Source: Protonemura montana (taxonomy: Eukaryota; Arthropoda; Insecta; Plecoptera; Nemouridae). Taken from it: 64,000 nucleotides of DNA. A program made the translations under genes and the position numbers. Positions 39,101-51,100 of the stretch are shown here, in pieces. The notes under the pieces were generated by a model. It saw only the letters and a list, made by a program, of their open reading frames with translations. It was not told where the DNA came from and searched no databases. The stretch's first letter is position 1. Each line of letters opens with the position of its first letter. Location: assembly GCA_947568835.1 (NCBI GenBank), contig OX387610.1:9573501-9637500 (forward strand), read 5' to 3'.

Positions 39101-42100
39101 CGTATCTAATATTGAGAGACTTATCGTTAATGTTTTTTATTTCAGGATGATGACGAAGACATTGGAGAAATTTTCCAGGACGAAGAGAACCTGGCAGCTT
39201 TACTGCTGCAGACAGAAAAGGATGGAACCTTGGCAGTGGTAAGTAAAGTGCTGATTTTAACTAAATAAGGTTTTCCTGATCCGGTATCTAAATATGCGTA
39301 ACATGAGCAAAACCTTGGAAAGTCAGATAAAAGTTAGTGGATGTATCGAAGGTATGTGACAAACCATGTAATTTTCACAATAGGAAATTGGTTGCAACTA
39401 AGTGAGAAAATCACGGAATGAAATGCAAATTCTTGTAGAAGAAAATGTTAACTTTTGGAATGTGTGGAACGCATAATAATTAATCCCAATCTCATGCTAT
39501 CTCTGAACGATTAGAGGTCCTGGGTTCAAAACAATCTAGCTCTAACTTCTCACAGTTTAAACTTTCATTAACATTCCAGGAACGTCTTGGAATAGTTATT
39601 TTAATCCAGAACTTCGATTGGGTTATTATATAAAAGTATCAGTATTCTAGCATTGAAACTCTGATTTGAAAACACTTTCATCTGAAAGCAGATCAAAGTG
39701 TATATAATTGGGTTAGCTAAAAATATGCACCTTAATCTAAATTGAGTGATTGATTAGTGGTCTTTAGCGACGCGCTGTTTTGACAGTAGGAGCTGTTGCA
39801 CTGATCTAATGCCGTCAGTGAATGAGTGGATGATGATGAGAATGAACCTGACCTAGACTAAAAGGGTTGAAGGTAAACCCGGTGTTGACATGTTGCCTAT
39901 TCCTATAGAAGAGCACCTAGGGAACTACTGGCTTAACGTCCCATCCGAAGTACGGTACAACTCAATGATTTATAAACATTAATCGATATTTTGAATCGTA
40001 ATTGCTTCATTGTAGAGGATGTTTTTTTTAATCGCGCATATGGCGCCAACGGGTGGCAGCTACTTTTACTACGCATTACTGGCTCGTTTGCTCAGCAGAA
40101 CGTTTAACATTAGCACTGAGACTCTAAATAATATCCTCAATGACACCCAATGATATAACCAAACCAATGACACAAAAATAAGTGAAGTTATAAAATGTTT
40201 ACGCTTGACAGGGCGATTTGACGGACGATAAATCGGTGGCTCCCTGCCGAGAGACCAATCAACTATTAAATATCACAATTCGCTTCGGTTATCAGCTGTG
40301 GATGAAATCATCGTGCAAGACTCCATATCTAATCACAAATCCAGCGAGTCATTTATACATTGCTATAAATTACAGTCTTGCAGCTATCCAATGATGTAAC
40401 GCTCAAAATTGCTGAATATTGGAACGTTTATGTGCGCAGTTCAGTTGTGTTAAAGTTCAGAGATGTATTTATTGATTTGTGGTTTTTAACGATGCATTGT
40501 TTTGACATCTGGCCATCCAGCACTGATCTAATGGTGTCGGTGAATTAGTGGATGAGGATGAGGATGATGATGAACCTAACCGAGACTAGAAGGAAGAAGG
40601 AGAAACCCGGTGCCGGCACGTAGCCTACTGCTGTCGAAGAGCACGAAGGGGACCACCGGCTTAGCGTCCCTTTTGAAGGACGGTACAACTCAAACAGCAG
40701 GATTCCTCCACAAATCCATGCTGTCGAGAGGTTGATAAACAAGGCGAATGAAGTTGCTGTACTAACTTGCATCCCTACAACCTATCTCCCGAACAGATCT
40801 GGTCATATGTATGATGGTCATCCATCCAATACCTGACTCAGCGCAGTGTTGCTTAACTTCAGTGATCTAACGAGAACCAGTGTTTCCAACACGCCAAACC
40901 GTTCGATTTCAGAGATCTATAAAGAGTTCAAAGCGGGTGTCTTTGGATATACAGATTTAGTCAGAGTCTCAGCAATCGTGTTAAACTGTCTTTCAGAACA
41001 TTTTCAGTCGATATCTTCTACACCGACAAAAATAGTGGTCGCTCAGAGATGTAGTCACCGGCATTTCGAGTATTAAAAAATGTAATTTCGTTATTTCTCT
41101 TATTTAAGACTGGTAAACGTGAAATTAAATGAATGCTTACCTCAACGATTTTATTTTATTTTATTTTATTTTGATCAAGTTGACGGGCGCACGCGCTATC
41201 GGGTGGTATTGGAACGGGGGAATCGTGCCCTCTGACTCTGACATAACCTATAAGCCTTATGTCAGAAGGTGTTCTCATTTATAATGTTTTCCTATGCTCA
41301 AATTTAGTTTTTGGTGCAAAGCCTTCTTGCTAACTTAACCGAAAAGAGGTCACGGATGAAAAATGCAAGAATACTGCAGGATAAACTGTCTTGTTTACTG
41401 AAAAATTTAGTTCGAATTCAATATGTGCACACAAAAGTGCAGTAAGTATTAACAAATAGGTAATGCACGAGATTTCACCGTGGCGTCTCGTACATAGGTT
41501 GTGTAATTGTTTTCAGGCAATTTAATTGTAATTGCTATAGACAGTAATGGAATTTAAAGCATGCAGTATATACGGGTAATTAAAAATGATCGCATCCAAC
41601 ATTACAGTAGCGTAATGCACAATCTAATTAGGTGATTCAATACAAGGAGAAAAAAGAGAAATTCTCTGGTCGATAATAGTCATTATGTAGTAAAATATTA
41701 AACAAAATATCTTGAATCATGTTACAAAGCCTCGGTGATTAAAACTGGTAAGTACTAAGTCAGGTGTGTTTAAATTTATTGTCGGATAATTATATGCACC
41801 AAATTCTCATATTAATTTCTATACGTCCCTGGAAATGTTCAAAAACATTCCAGATTTCTTGTCAGCAGACGTTTTCTTAGATTTCCATGACAACCCTTGT
41901 TTCACCCACCCATTACTATTACATTGTGATGAACTGCCCGATACCGGGCACGGGTTACTTGTTTTAAATTGCCATGTCAACCCTTGTTTCACCCACGCAT
42001 TACTGTTACATTGGAATGAACTTACTGATGCCAGGTTACTTGTTTTAGTTCTTTTCAAGAGATCTGCAAAGATTTAGTGATTGACTAACGTCCGTAGGCG

Positions 42101-45100
42101 CTGACAATCCAAGATAAAAAGTAGTGAGGTAAAAAAAAAATCAATTTTTTCTGCAACATCTCCACTGCATACAACTTAGCGACGATATTTAAAACTCAGT
42201 TAACGGCCGTATAACTAACCTGCAAATGATGTCGTCATGACAGCCAACCCAGAGCAGCCAAGCGAGCACCTGTGAACATCAATTACAAAAATTACCATAG
42301 AATAAAAACTAAAAAAAATTAAAAAAGGAACTTGACACAGTATAAGACGCAAGAAAACTGTGATATTTGTCATTTGAACTGGTTTACTCGGATAAGGTAG
42401 TGAGTTTTATGTCCCGAACTGACGTAAGGGGACTTTTACAGCACCTATTGTACTGTCCCCAGTGCTCTTGAGAGATCGGGTTGTGACGTCACCCGGTATT
42501 ACTGTCAATATTCATGTAGTTACAGCTCATGTGCATAATCAATTTAATGGAATATGAATTACAAATTTTATTTGTCCAATCGACTTCCTAGTTTGCTGCA
42601 ATGGTGCAATTCGATAAGAGAGTGTAAGTTTTTTTATTAAGGTGTGTTTGGATGTTAATGAGTACTTAGTAACTTGAACCGCGCAATGCAAGCGTGTAAT
42701 TACGTCTCTTTGAACTTAGCATCTTTAAGCGACAAATCTTGCTAAATTCGTCATGCATCGAAAATGTAAATTTGTTGAGGTCGGTAGTATCATTAAAGGT
42801 TTGGAGGTTTGTCGTTCTTATCTTCCCTAAATACCCGTTTTAACATAGAAGATGGATGAAATGCAGACATGAATTACCATAAAGTGTCCTTCATTGAAAA
42901 AATATAAAAAAAATAAAAATAAAATATTGAAAACTCTGTGGATCAGTATATCTCCAAGCGATCAAGGAAATCATAAAAACTTCAAAAAAGTGTCAGCATT
43001 TCCGAGTAAATTATGGGCTTTACGATAAATTGATATCAATAAAAGTTACAAATATATTACAAGTTATATACTGAGTTGTGGGTTCTGTGGCACGATTATA
43101 CATGACAAGGTATTGCTGTTTAAATATGATATTTACTGTTCCTAACTGTTCCCATAGTGTTTGGGTAAAAAACGTTAAGCCTGAAACCCCTTTTTTAAGC
43201 GGTGATGAGAACAAATCAATTTAAAACTGATTGTAATAAATTTCCAATTTAAAAAATAACTAAAATAAATATTTCTCATGTCACTGGGTACATAAGGATT
43301 TAATATGTCAAGTCCTAAAGCTAATGCTAAACATTATTCTGAGCAAACGAGCCGACAAAATGTGGTAACGGTAGCTGCCACCCGATTTCGCTTGAGCCAT
43401 CTTTTTTAACAAATCTCCTCGATTAAATGATTATGAATCGAAATATCGATAAATCTTTAGACATCAATGAGATCAACATTGATGAAAATTATTCAAGCAC
43501 AAACCAGTCTCAGTTGCGAGTAATCTGCGAGCAAGAACGAAAAAAGTCCATCTACCAGCAACTAGCATCTTCATCGACACAGTAGTTGATCAGGCGGTAT
43601 TTTTCGCGAAGACAGTTCAACAATAAAGCTAGAACTCTGACTTAAACTATAAAACCAAAAGCAGATTGTATCACATTACCAGTGAAACCCTGAGTATGCG
43701 TGTACACCATTTATTTTTCATAAAAACAGTATAATTATGCTAAACCCTATCAAGCCGTGTTAAAGTTAACAATCAGTTAAAATTATCCTCACATTAGGTT
43801 ACTACTGACGGGTGTGGCAAGGAAGCTAGACTGGAAAAATTCGCAAACGAACCGGGATACGAACCCGAGACCTCCCAATTGTGGGTTTTGTGAGGTTTTG
43901 CAAAAATCCCAGTTTTTCGCGGGGTGGAAAAAAGGACCCCGTCAAGGGAAAAAAGGCTAAGGCGACTTGTATCGACGAGTACTTTCGGCTGTGCAATCAT
44001 TCAAAAGGTGCCGGATTACACAGCGAAATACAGACTGAAAATTACGTTGTCAAACCGGTAGACACAAAAAAATATATATAAAAGAAACTCCAAGACATTG
44101 CGATGGCAAATTTGTGCACGCGAGACAGAAACCTAAGGGGACACGATTGGATGATCTCATAGTGGCCAAGGTGCACACCGACTAAATTCTGATACAGCTT
44201 ACAAAATCCATGTCAGCCAACCGATCAATTCACGCCTAAATTTCTCTGCTGAGATAGAAAAAAAAAACACTGAATGAACAAAGGTGTTAATCGAAATACA
44301 ATACAATGTCCTTGGAAGCATTATAAAACTTTATTTTCTCGATTTATTATTTTTTCAGCTGCCATGACAAAAAAAAATCTTTCTTACGTATATCACTACC
44401 ACACGTTGTTTGAATCCGTGGCGGTGACGTCAAGGGCATGACTAGAGACCACCTCAACAGATAATATTTATTGTGTGATATCTTTATAGAAGTCACGTGG
44501 TCAATAGTGCAGTTGCTCGGTGCTTTGGGATTGTTTGGGCCGCTGCGCATTCGATTTGACGATGCGCGAAAAATCCTTGGCACATTTTAAACTAAAAATA
44601 AGAAAAAATTGTCGAGGCACGGGCGTGACTTTTGTACTTAACTGTGGTAAAACAGTGCGTCGATAAACATAGCAGAATTTCCAGAGTACTCAATAAGGGC
44701 TTATGTGTTAAAAGAGGTATCTGGCCCTAATAAATAATAAGACTCACTATGAGTATTTACATCCTCTTGGTTCTATTCTTTGAAGATCCGTCATTCTTAT
44801 CAAATGCACTAAAATCCTCAAAATCCTCAAAAGTGCCGCCAATTCAACACCCACCACGGGTGGAGATCGAGGTTTGAGTTCCCGATTGGACGCTATTATT
44901 TTAAAGATTACTTGTGTATTTAATAATAAAAACCGTACAAAACAATGCGTCGTTGAGAACCACCAATTATGAGTATCCAAACTGGAGTTATTGAAAATGT
45001 GAGGGGTGTAACGACGCAATGCTTAGAAAACGACCATGTGGAACTAATCTTTTTAAGTTTGTAAATGAGTGGATCTTCTAGTCTATTAATGGGGGGATGA

Positions 45101-48100
45101 ACGTTACCTAAACTAGAAGAAGGGGAAAACCGGAGCCGGCAAATAGTCAAAATCCTGTCGAAGAGCACCAAGGGGTCCATCAAAAAAACGTCCTTTCCAA
45201 AAGACGGTACAACGCGAACAACAGGATTTCTCCACAAATCCATGCTATCGAGAGGTTGATAAGCAAGGCGAGTGAAGTTGCTGTACTTACTTCAATCCCT
45301 CCATCCTCTCTCCAAAACAACACTGTTCAATCATCTTATACCTAACCTAGAGCAGTATTGCTTAACTTCGGTGACCTCACGAGGACCAATGTTTCCAACA
45401 CGCCAAACAGTTCATTCAATCAAACAATCAATGCATTAAAATCGGACAGGACCTTACAAAGTAAAAACAGTGCGTCGTTTAAATGAACTGAAAGATCAAA
45501 ATCCACAGTGATTAAAGACATAGGAGATCTTTCAACAAAGAAAGCAGTGCGTCGTAAAACACAGTGAAGCGATACATTGCTGTAAAAGGACAAGACAGAT
45601 GCAATGCGGGGCGCCGACCAGCAGACGTCGTTCGGTTATTCGGGCAAAAATTAATGAAAAAATACCTGTGTGTGAAGTTACTAGTTAGTTTCATGAATGC
45701 AGCAAAAAATGACTGTATGAGGGTGATGATGATCGTAGCCAAGGAGTGAAGAGTGAAACCCAGTGGCAACAATATTGTAGGTACCAAAATATTTTATTTG
45801 ACTTTCGGTGGCAAAGAATAGGAAAAAATAGGAAAATTAAATATCCTTTATTGGTAAAATAGGCCAGTATTACCGGCATTAAAGAGAAATTATGCTGTCG
45901 GCAATTGGTATCGATGAACTTTGAATAAAATCGAAACGTCTTATGAGTTCAAACCGACACTTTCAAAATTTCCAACAATTGTGCACCAACAATAATTTAT
46001 TATTAACACTCATAAATAAACTGACGACCCAGCCAAGAATCGAACCCGTCGCATCCCACAAACAAATGCCAATCACTTTCTCCGTATACACGCAAGAGAG
46101 TCTACCAATCTCGTCAGACCGCTTGTTTGATTTTTAAATCCAGTAGCTCGATGACTGATTACTGTATGATTTGCACATCCTTGGCCCATTAACTAAAATC
46201 CACAACCATTGATTGTGCTATGACAAATTATCAATCCCACAGAAGAAAAAAAAACAACCACTAAGGCTAAATTAATTGTTGACTTTAAAAGGCGCTAACC
46301 AACTTTGACGGCAACGAGTTACAAACGACCGAGCGGTGATACATGAAGATGTTCTGTGTTCTTGGCTTGTCTGCAGATGACCCTGGTCATTGTCAGATGA
46401 TTCCCAAAGATCTTCACTATGTTGTCCATTGTTAATTGGTGTTTTCTGAGTGATTGAGATGATTGCAGAGGCAAGGTTAGACGGTTTGTGCAATCTAATC
46501 GATGAGGTTAACTTTAGCGGCGGAATTGTCTATTGACATTCGCCTTGATGTTGATGGGAATCAATTATAGAGTTGGTCTGAACTCCGTGAAAAGATGTAG
46601 AGGTCAAGATGAGGCTATACGACCGAATCGCTTTTGTTTTCAAGGTTATTAAGGCACCTCCACGAAAGCTTATTATTAGAAGTCGTCTTGAAAGCCTCGT
46701 GAGCTAAGCAAGGTTAAAATGGGAATTGCTTTTAAGATTTGTTCTGTTTCAAAATAATAAATCGGTTAAAATAATCTCTTGAGAAACGACCTTTTCATGC
46801 CAATGAATTGAAGTGTGTGTCTTCACTTTCTACATGGCTTTCGTTTTCAGAGTATTTACAAGGATTCAACACGTACATTTGCTGAAAATAGGTCTAAGTT
46901 TAAATTCAAATTAAGTGTGTTGCATCTGACTCATTTTGAGAATCATTCGTCTCATCTTCGGTTACAAGTCCCAAAATAACCCAAAAAAAAACTGCCGGTA
47001 CAACTCTAGACTAGTTTTTACATGGTCATTCCAGCGCTTTCGTCATGCCATAAATGTGTTCTCGAATTCCCAACACAGACCGAGTTCAGTCTTTATAAAA
47101 TACAAAGTGATGGTCACTCATTATGTACGCGACCCAGTGCAGTGTTGCTTAACTTCGGTGATCTAACGAGTACCAGTGTTTCTAACACGATATACCATTC
47201 GGTGGTCACCCACCTAATACCTGACCCAGTGCAGTATTGCTGAAATTCGGCGATATCACGAGAACCGGTGTTTCCAACACGCATAGCCGTTTGGTGGTCA
47301 CCCATCCAATAATTAACTTATACCTTTCGTGGTATAACATTTCTTAAATGTTTCATTTTGCAAGAAGCCTTCTGGGCCAAAACCCACCAAACACTCATTA
47401 AACCCTCTTTTCTTTCACAGGAAGGCACAATCGGTCACGACCTTGTAGTCAAGCCGATCCCATACTCTCTCCGACGCCACCTGACTCCCGTCGCCGGCGT
47501 CGCGACGCACGCCGACGACGAGATGTTCTTAGACCAGGACGGAGAGGACGTCGCCGAAGACGTGAGCATCGACACTGGCAAACCATTGATGCGCAGCAAA
47601 CGCACAGTCAGCGCAGCCAGAACGCAGCAGCACATTGTTTATAAACGCAGTGTGCGAGCTGGGCAAGATGATCTCAGCGACTATGGTGAGTATGAGCTGT
47701 ACAGACCGTGCAAGCTAATCATACCATTATAGGGTTTATTAATTATTAAACTCAGTTTTAGTTACGTTTAAGAACGAGGGCCATTTTTGTGGGGTACTTC
47801 AATTTCTTAATTTCTTCCTGCGAACCTTCTGAAGATCTGATTACCATTTTACAATAAATAGCTCCTTGAAATACTAGATAAGCATATAAGCACGTGCTGA
47901 TAACCCAAAAACGTACTAACGAGTTTCATGAATTCAAAATTGTGTCAGCCACCAGCACACATAGAAAAATGTGTTTTCCAATTCAGTCATAGCAAATTAA
48001 AATTAAGAAATTGAAATCAGTGAAACATTTCAGATATAAAAATAAAGCCACTAATTCGGAACCCTTCCAAAATAACACTAACAGTCCAACAGGAAGATTC

Positions 48101-51100
48101 CTCCCGAAATGCTTGCTGTAGAGAAAGTAAATATGATATCAATATGTGAATATGGGATCATCGCAGTGCCACTAGACGCAGGTTGACAAGAAATCTTCCT
48201 TTCACAGCTTTCATGGAAGTCGACCACATGAGTAAGAAGCACAGGACCAAAAGGTCCATCAGCAAACGTGAAGCGCCGTACGTCATCTACCCGGAGATCC
48301 TCGTCATCGTCGACTACGATGGTTACAGGTACGTGAAGATGTGAAGAAAAACTGAGAGAAGGGACCTTGTCTAGTGATTTTTTAGTTATGGTGGTACGCT
48401 GTCACCACAGTCAAAATTTTGGTAACGTAGCCTGCGCTATGGTACAAATAGCACCATAGTACAGCTAGTGTTTGGTATGGTAATAATGACTAGAACCCCA
48501 TATCTCATGAAAGTTTGCAGACATGGAGTAAACTGTGACTCGTATGGATTCGTCGCCTAAGCATCTTTCCCCTTGAGGGGATCACTTATCCCACCCTGCA
48601 AAGCTGGAATCCGTGTGCCCGGATAGCTCAGTTGGTAGAGCAACGATTGGCAATTGGGAGGTCCCGAATTCGTATCCCTGTTCGGTTGCATATTTTTCCA
48701 GTCTAGCTCCTTCCAAAGTTGAACATTTTTGTAAGATTTTAATGTTTTTTTTTTTTCAAATTGTGCTGAGATATAAAGAGAACAATGATAATCTAGAAAT
48801 TGTATCCAAATCGGAGCAATATCGATGTAACTTTTCAGACAGAAATCATCAAGACCAAATCCGAGACGTTCCTAAGTCTCAGGGCTCTCAAGCGTGGCAT
48901 GTCTCCGTCTAGAATTGAACCTATCAATAATTGCCTTGCGAAACCGAGTTTTATACGTCCGGAAATGATTAAGTCTTTCATAAAATTACTCGATAAATCG
49001 TGAGGCATTCTCCATCGATTGGGAAATGAATCGTGCCTTACGCGGGCACTTTTATAGCAGATTTGTCGAAAATTTGGGCGCTTGGTACCACGAGATGGTC
49101 ACCTTTGGCACGGACTTGTCAGACCTTTGATCTGGGAATCGAAAGTTGGTCAACCGACCTTAAAAAAAAAAATTCACAGCATCACAAATATAAATCTTAT
49201 AATGTGACAGCTTCACTTTTTCAAATTGTCCTTTCGTGAGGTATGTGTGCATTTGTTTGAAGGCTACCGATTCTGAAAAATCCAATGTGCCTTTAAAAAT
49301 AACTAAAGATATCTAATGGCGAAGTGGCATCATAAATTTAGCTTCGTGGCAAGTCTGAAAGATCTGAATATCGAATGCATCAAGGTTGGTAAAATACCGT
49401 GGTTCAGATCTCATCAAAAAATGTTTCACAAATAAATCTTTTGAGACGAGGCAACAGTTTTCATTCCAAGTAGATACTTGCATCTGTTTAAAAGGTTGTA
49501 CCAATCCTTTCAAGACAAACGCCTCGAGAAAATTGCTACACAAATCAACAATTCGGTCAGAGACTCTTTAACATATGTCATTCCACATAAAATGCCATAC
49601 ATTTACATTCAAGAAGGTTAACTTACAGTGCCCATACGTCTTTAAGATCAATGCCTTGGAGACAGTGTATGCTAATAAGATTGAGATTTAAAGTTTCAGA
49701 TTTATATATCGGTATGAATCACATTGCTTGAATGCTTATTGTCTAAGCGAGATCGGACCTTGCCGCATCTGAAGCAGATGCTGTAGCGGGGAGAAAGTGT
49801 GGTATGTCTAAACAGGCAGAAGGTCTGGTTTGAAATGGATGACACTCATTACTATCGTTTCATCAATCAAAATGGTTACTCATCAAGGATGTTAATGAGC
49901 CTTGATGAGTTGAATAACTGCATGTGAAGTTGCATCGTAGATAGGAGTGCCTTTTTTTCTGGGAATAGTTAATCGAGTTTAATGTCATATGGAGATGAAT
50001 GCGTTCAATGAAATTAAAGTTCAGAGAGGTTCGCCGGTGTGATGTACTCTGTCTGGACATGATTGTCTCTCATTTTTGTTTGACCTCATGATCATAAGTT
50101 TGCGATTTTTTTTTCTCTGATAGGTCAAATTTGCCGAATACCGCTACATGCTTGGTTGTATGACAGGATGGTATTTATATTTTCAAATTTAAGTCCGTCG
50201 ATCATCTAGACACTAGAGGCTAGAGTCAACCACCTCAGAAAAGTATGATGACGAATATGAGCAAATCTCTAAAAAAAAAACGTATTTATTTTAAAAGATA
50301 AGAGAATTCTAGCATATATAATTTTTTAATATGTTGCGGTGTTGAACGACGCACTGTTTTGACAACGAGCTATGAGCCACCTTCCTAATAATGGTGACTG
50401 AATACTGATAGTTTGTTGATGAGGCAAGCCTAATCTAGCCTAAAAGGGAGGATAGTAAACACAGTGCCGGCACAGATCCACACCGCTTACAAACAGGGAG
50501 AGTCTTTCAGGGCGGTCTCTTCCGAAGGACGGCAAAACGCGAACATCAGGGTTCCTCCATTAATCCATGACTTCGAGAGGTTGATACTTTCTTACATTAG
50601 CATGAATTTGTGGGTCACCCTTCTAATACCTGACCCACCGCAGTGTTGCTTATCTTCTGAGATCTCACGACAGTCGGTATTTCCAACAGGCCAAACCGTT
50701 TGCAATTGAACAGCCAAGAAAAAAAAAATTACTTCGGCGCAAAACTCAGGATATAAAATGGAAAAAATCTTTAAAATCGTTGACCGTTAGTATCACGCGT
50801 TTTCGTTTCACCCTACAGGCTTCACGGCGGTGACAACGTCCAGATCAAACGCTACTTCGTCTCGTTCTGGAACGGTGTCGATCTTAGGTACAAGTTACTC
50901 AAGGGCCCCAAGATACGCATCAGCATCGCCGGCATCATCATCTCAAGGGTAAGCCACCACTCCTTCCCTACTCAATTTGGGAATGAGTGATTTTACAAAG
51001 TAGTGTTTGGGTTGAAGCATGTGTCTAAAAGAGCTGAATTCATTGGGTTTATAAGTTTGTTATAATCCCAATGCCAGTGTTAAACCGTTTAACTTAATTT

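Larger units (their letters stand above)
33006..39145 (+). other. intron 3 of protease gene (about 6.1 kb)
   Basis: A 5S-headed SINE starts only 60 bp into it (33066-33470). A C-run of about 24 bases lies at about 34407-34430, then a GC-richer patch at 34960-35040 and a near-perfect hairpin at 34735-34767. The rest is AT-rich with homopolymer runs and no exon signal. Confidence 0.7.
39239..47420 (+). other. intron 4 of protease gene (about 8.2 kb), repeat-packed
   Basis: Holds 5S SINEs F, G, H and tail fragments (about 44642-44672, 44931-44960, 45455-45485, 45541-45565), dispersed repeat copies (39980, 41170, 43325), tRNA-like elements (43795, 44738, 45945), a tandem duplication (41884-42050) and, just before exon 5, a multi-head 5S array. 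No coding exon is needed, since exons 4 and 5 join in phase 0. Confidence 0.75.
48329..50818 (+). other. intron 6 of protease gene (about 2.5 kb)
   Basis: Contains the tRNA-like SINE (48613) and 5S SINE J (50338). The stretch 48780-49010 has an open frame with no recognisable family. Otherwise AT-rich. Confidence 0.65.

Noticed and set aside
47105..47325. Functional 5S rRNA genes
   Set aside because: Units are about 85-90 bp, lack the outer stem and 3' part of 5S rRNA, and match the SINE head with its own changes.
48613..48690. tRNA gene candidate on the plus strand
   Set aside because: Good D-arm region, but box B is mutated and the acceptor stem is not closed; a sister copy at 43795 shares non-tRNA sequence.
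48800..49003. 67-codon frame with plausible amino acid mix in intron 6
   Set aside because: No acceptor or family match, and the protease exons join in frame without it.
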